Position numbers and translations under genes: made by a program. Below are positions 16,262 through 16,320 of a DNA stretch of 16,320 bases, one piece after another. Every line of letters begins with the position of its first letter. The stretch's first letter is position 1. The stretch lies in contig NYYH01000029.1 in assembly GCA_002686705.1 (NCBI GenBank), positions 9,687 through 26,006 on the forward strand, written 5' to 3'. The DNA comes from Bacteroidota bacterium. Its GTDB lineage: Bacteria > Bacteroidota > Bacteroidia > Bacteroidales > F082. The notes below the pieces were generated by a model. It ran no database searches. It saw nothing but the letters and a program-made list of their open reading frames with translations, and had not been told where the DNA came from.

Positions 16262-16320
16262 TGATATTATCTAACATTTTGTTGGAATCATCCAATAACT
16301 GCTTTGCCTGCTCTCCAAAT
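16248..16320 (-). pseudogene. metH: Inverted fragment of the MetH activation domain
   Basis: On the minus strand, 16319 down to 16242 translates as [20 protein letters not shown], then N-H-N-W-L-K. It aligns without gaps to the start of the SAM-binding activation domain of MetH, which in E. coli reads VGVEAQRLFKDANDML and then DKLSAEKTLNPRG. The match includes the G, A, L, D, N, M-L-D and L positions. After WLK the minus-strand frame runs into antisense of the MetH cap region and loses similarity. The fragment continues past the right edge of the window. Its place and orientation make it the displaced and inverted part of the metH gene described above. Confidence 0.72.

Overview
The window looks like a piece of an AT-rich Bacteroidota (probably Bacteroidales-like) chromosome. 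The evidence is several TAnnTTTG-type -7 promoter boxes, start codons without clear Shine-Dalgarno sequences, a Bacteroidota-style giant alpha-2-macroglobulin-like protein, a lipoprotein with the C-K-K start common in this phylum, and an S-box (SAM-I) riboswitch ahead of metH. There are no mobile elements, CRISPR arrays, rRNA or tRNA genes in view. The content is mostly housekeeping and cell-envelope genes.

Layout, left to right. The + strand opens with the C-terminal half of a DAACS/SDF dicarboxylate or amino-acid symporter (1-543), followed 17 bases later by a 6-phosphofructokinase gene (561-1587) whose frame is broken at a run of nine G. Convergent to it is a YfcC-family membrane transporter (1628-3223, -). 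A small exported protein with a possible TonB-C-terminal-like fold follows (3443-3793, -). After a 354-base non-coding gap comes a C-terminal-processing (S41) peptidase with a PDZ domain (4148-5770, +). A 6-bp-stem hairpin separates it from a convergent 2013-residue alpha-2-macroglobulin family protein (5812-11853, -), which has a textbook Bacteroidota promoter and lacks the thioester motif. Next is a metallophosphoesterase lipoprotein (12017-13681, -) interrupted by one in-frame amber codon. Divergent from it is a SAM-I riboswitch (13813-13926) and the N-terminal three domains of cobalamin-dependent methionine synthase (14012-16261, +).

The most notable structure is at the right edge. The metH frame ends abruptly exactly at the cap/B12-domain boundary, and the next ~70 bases encode, on the OPPOSITE strand, a recognisable piece of the MetH activation domain. 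The two pieces meet at CTTTTAGCCA, which fits both sides. This is the signature of an inversion inside metH between short inverted repeats, or of an inverted chimera made during amplification or assembly. The sequence just to the right of the window would tell the two apart.

Three of the eight genes (pfkA, metallophosphoesterase, metH) carry a disrupting lesion: one frame slip in a homopolymer, one nonsense codon and one inversion junction. All three otherwise look well conserved right through the lesion, so sequence error or amplification artefact must be considered alongside real, recent or switchable changes. Functionally, the window combines solute uptake (SDF, YfcC), glycolysis (PFK), envelope proteolysis and surveillance (S41 peptidase, alpha-2-macroglobulin) and SAM-controlled methionine synthesis.
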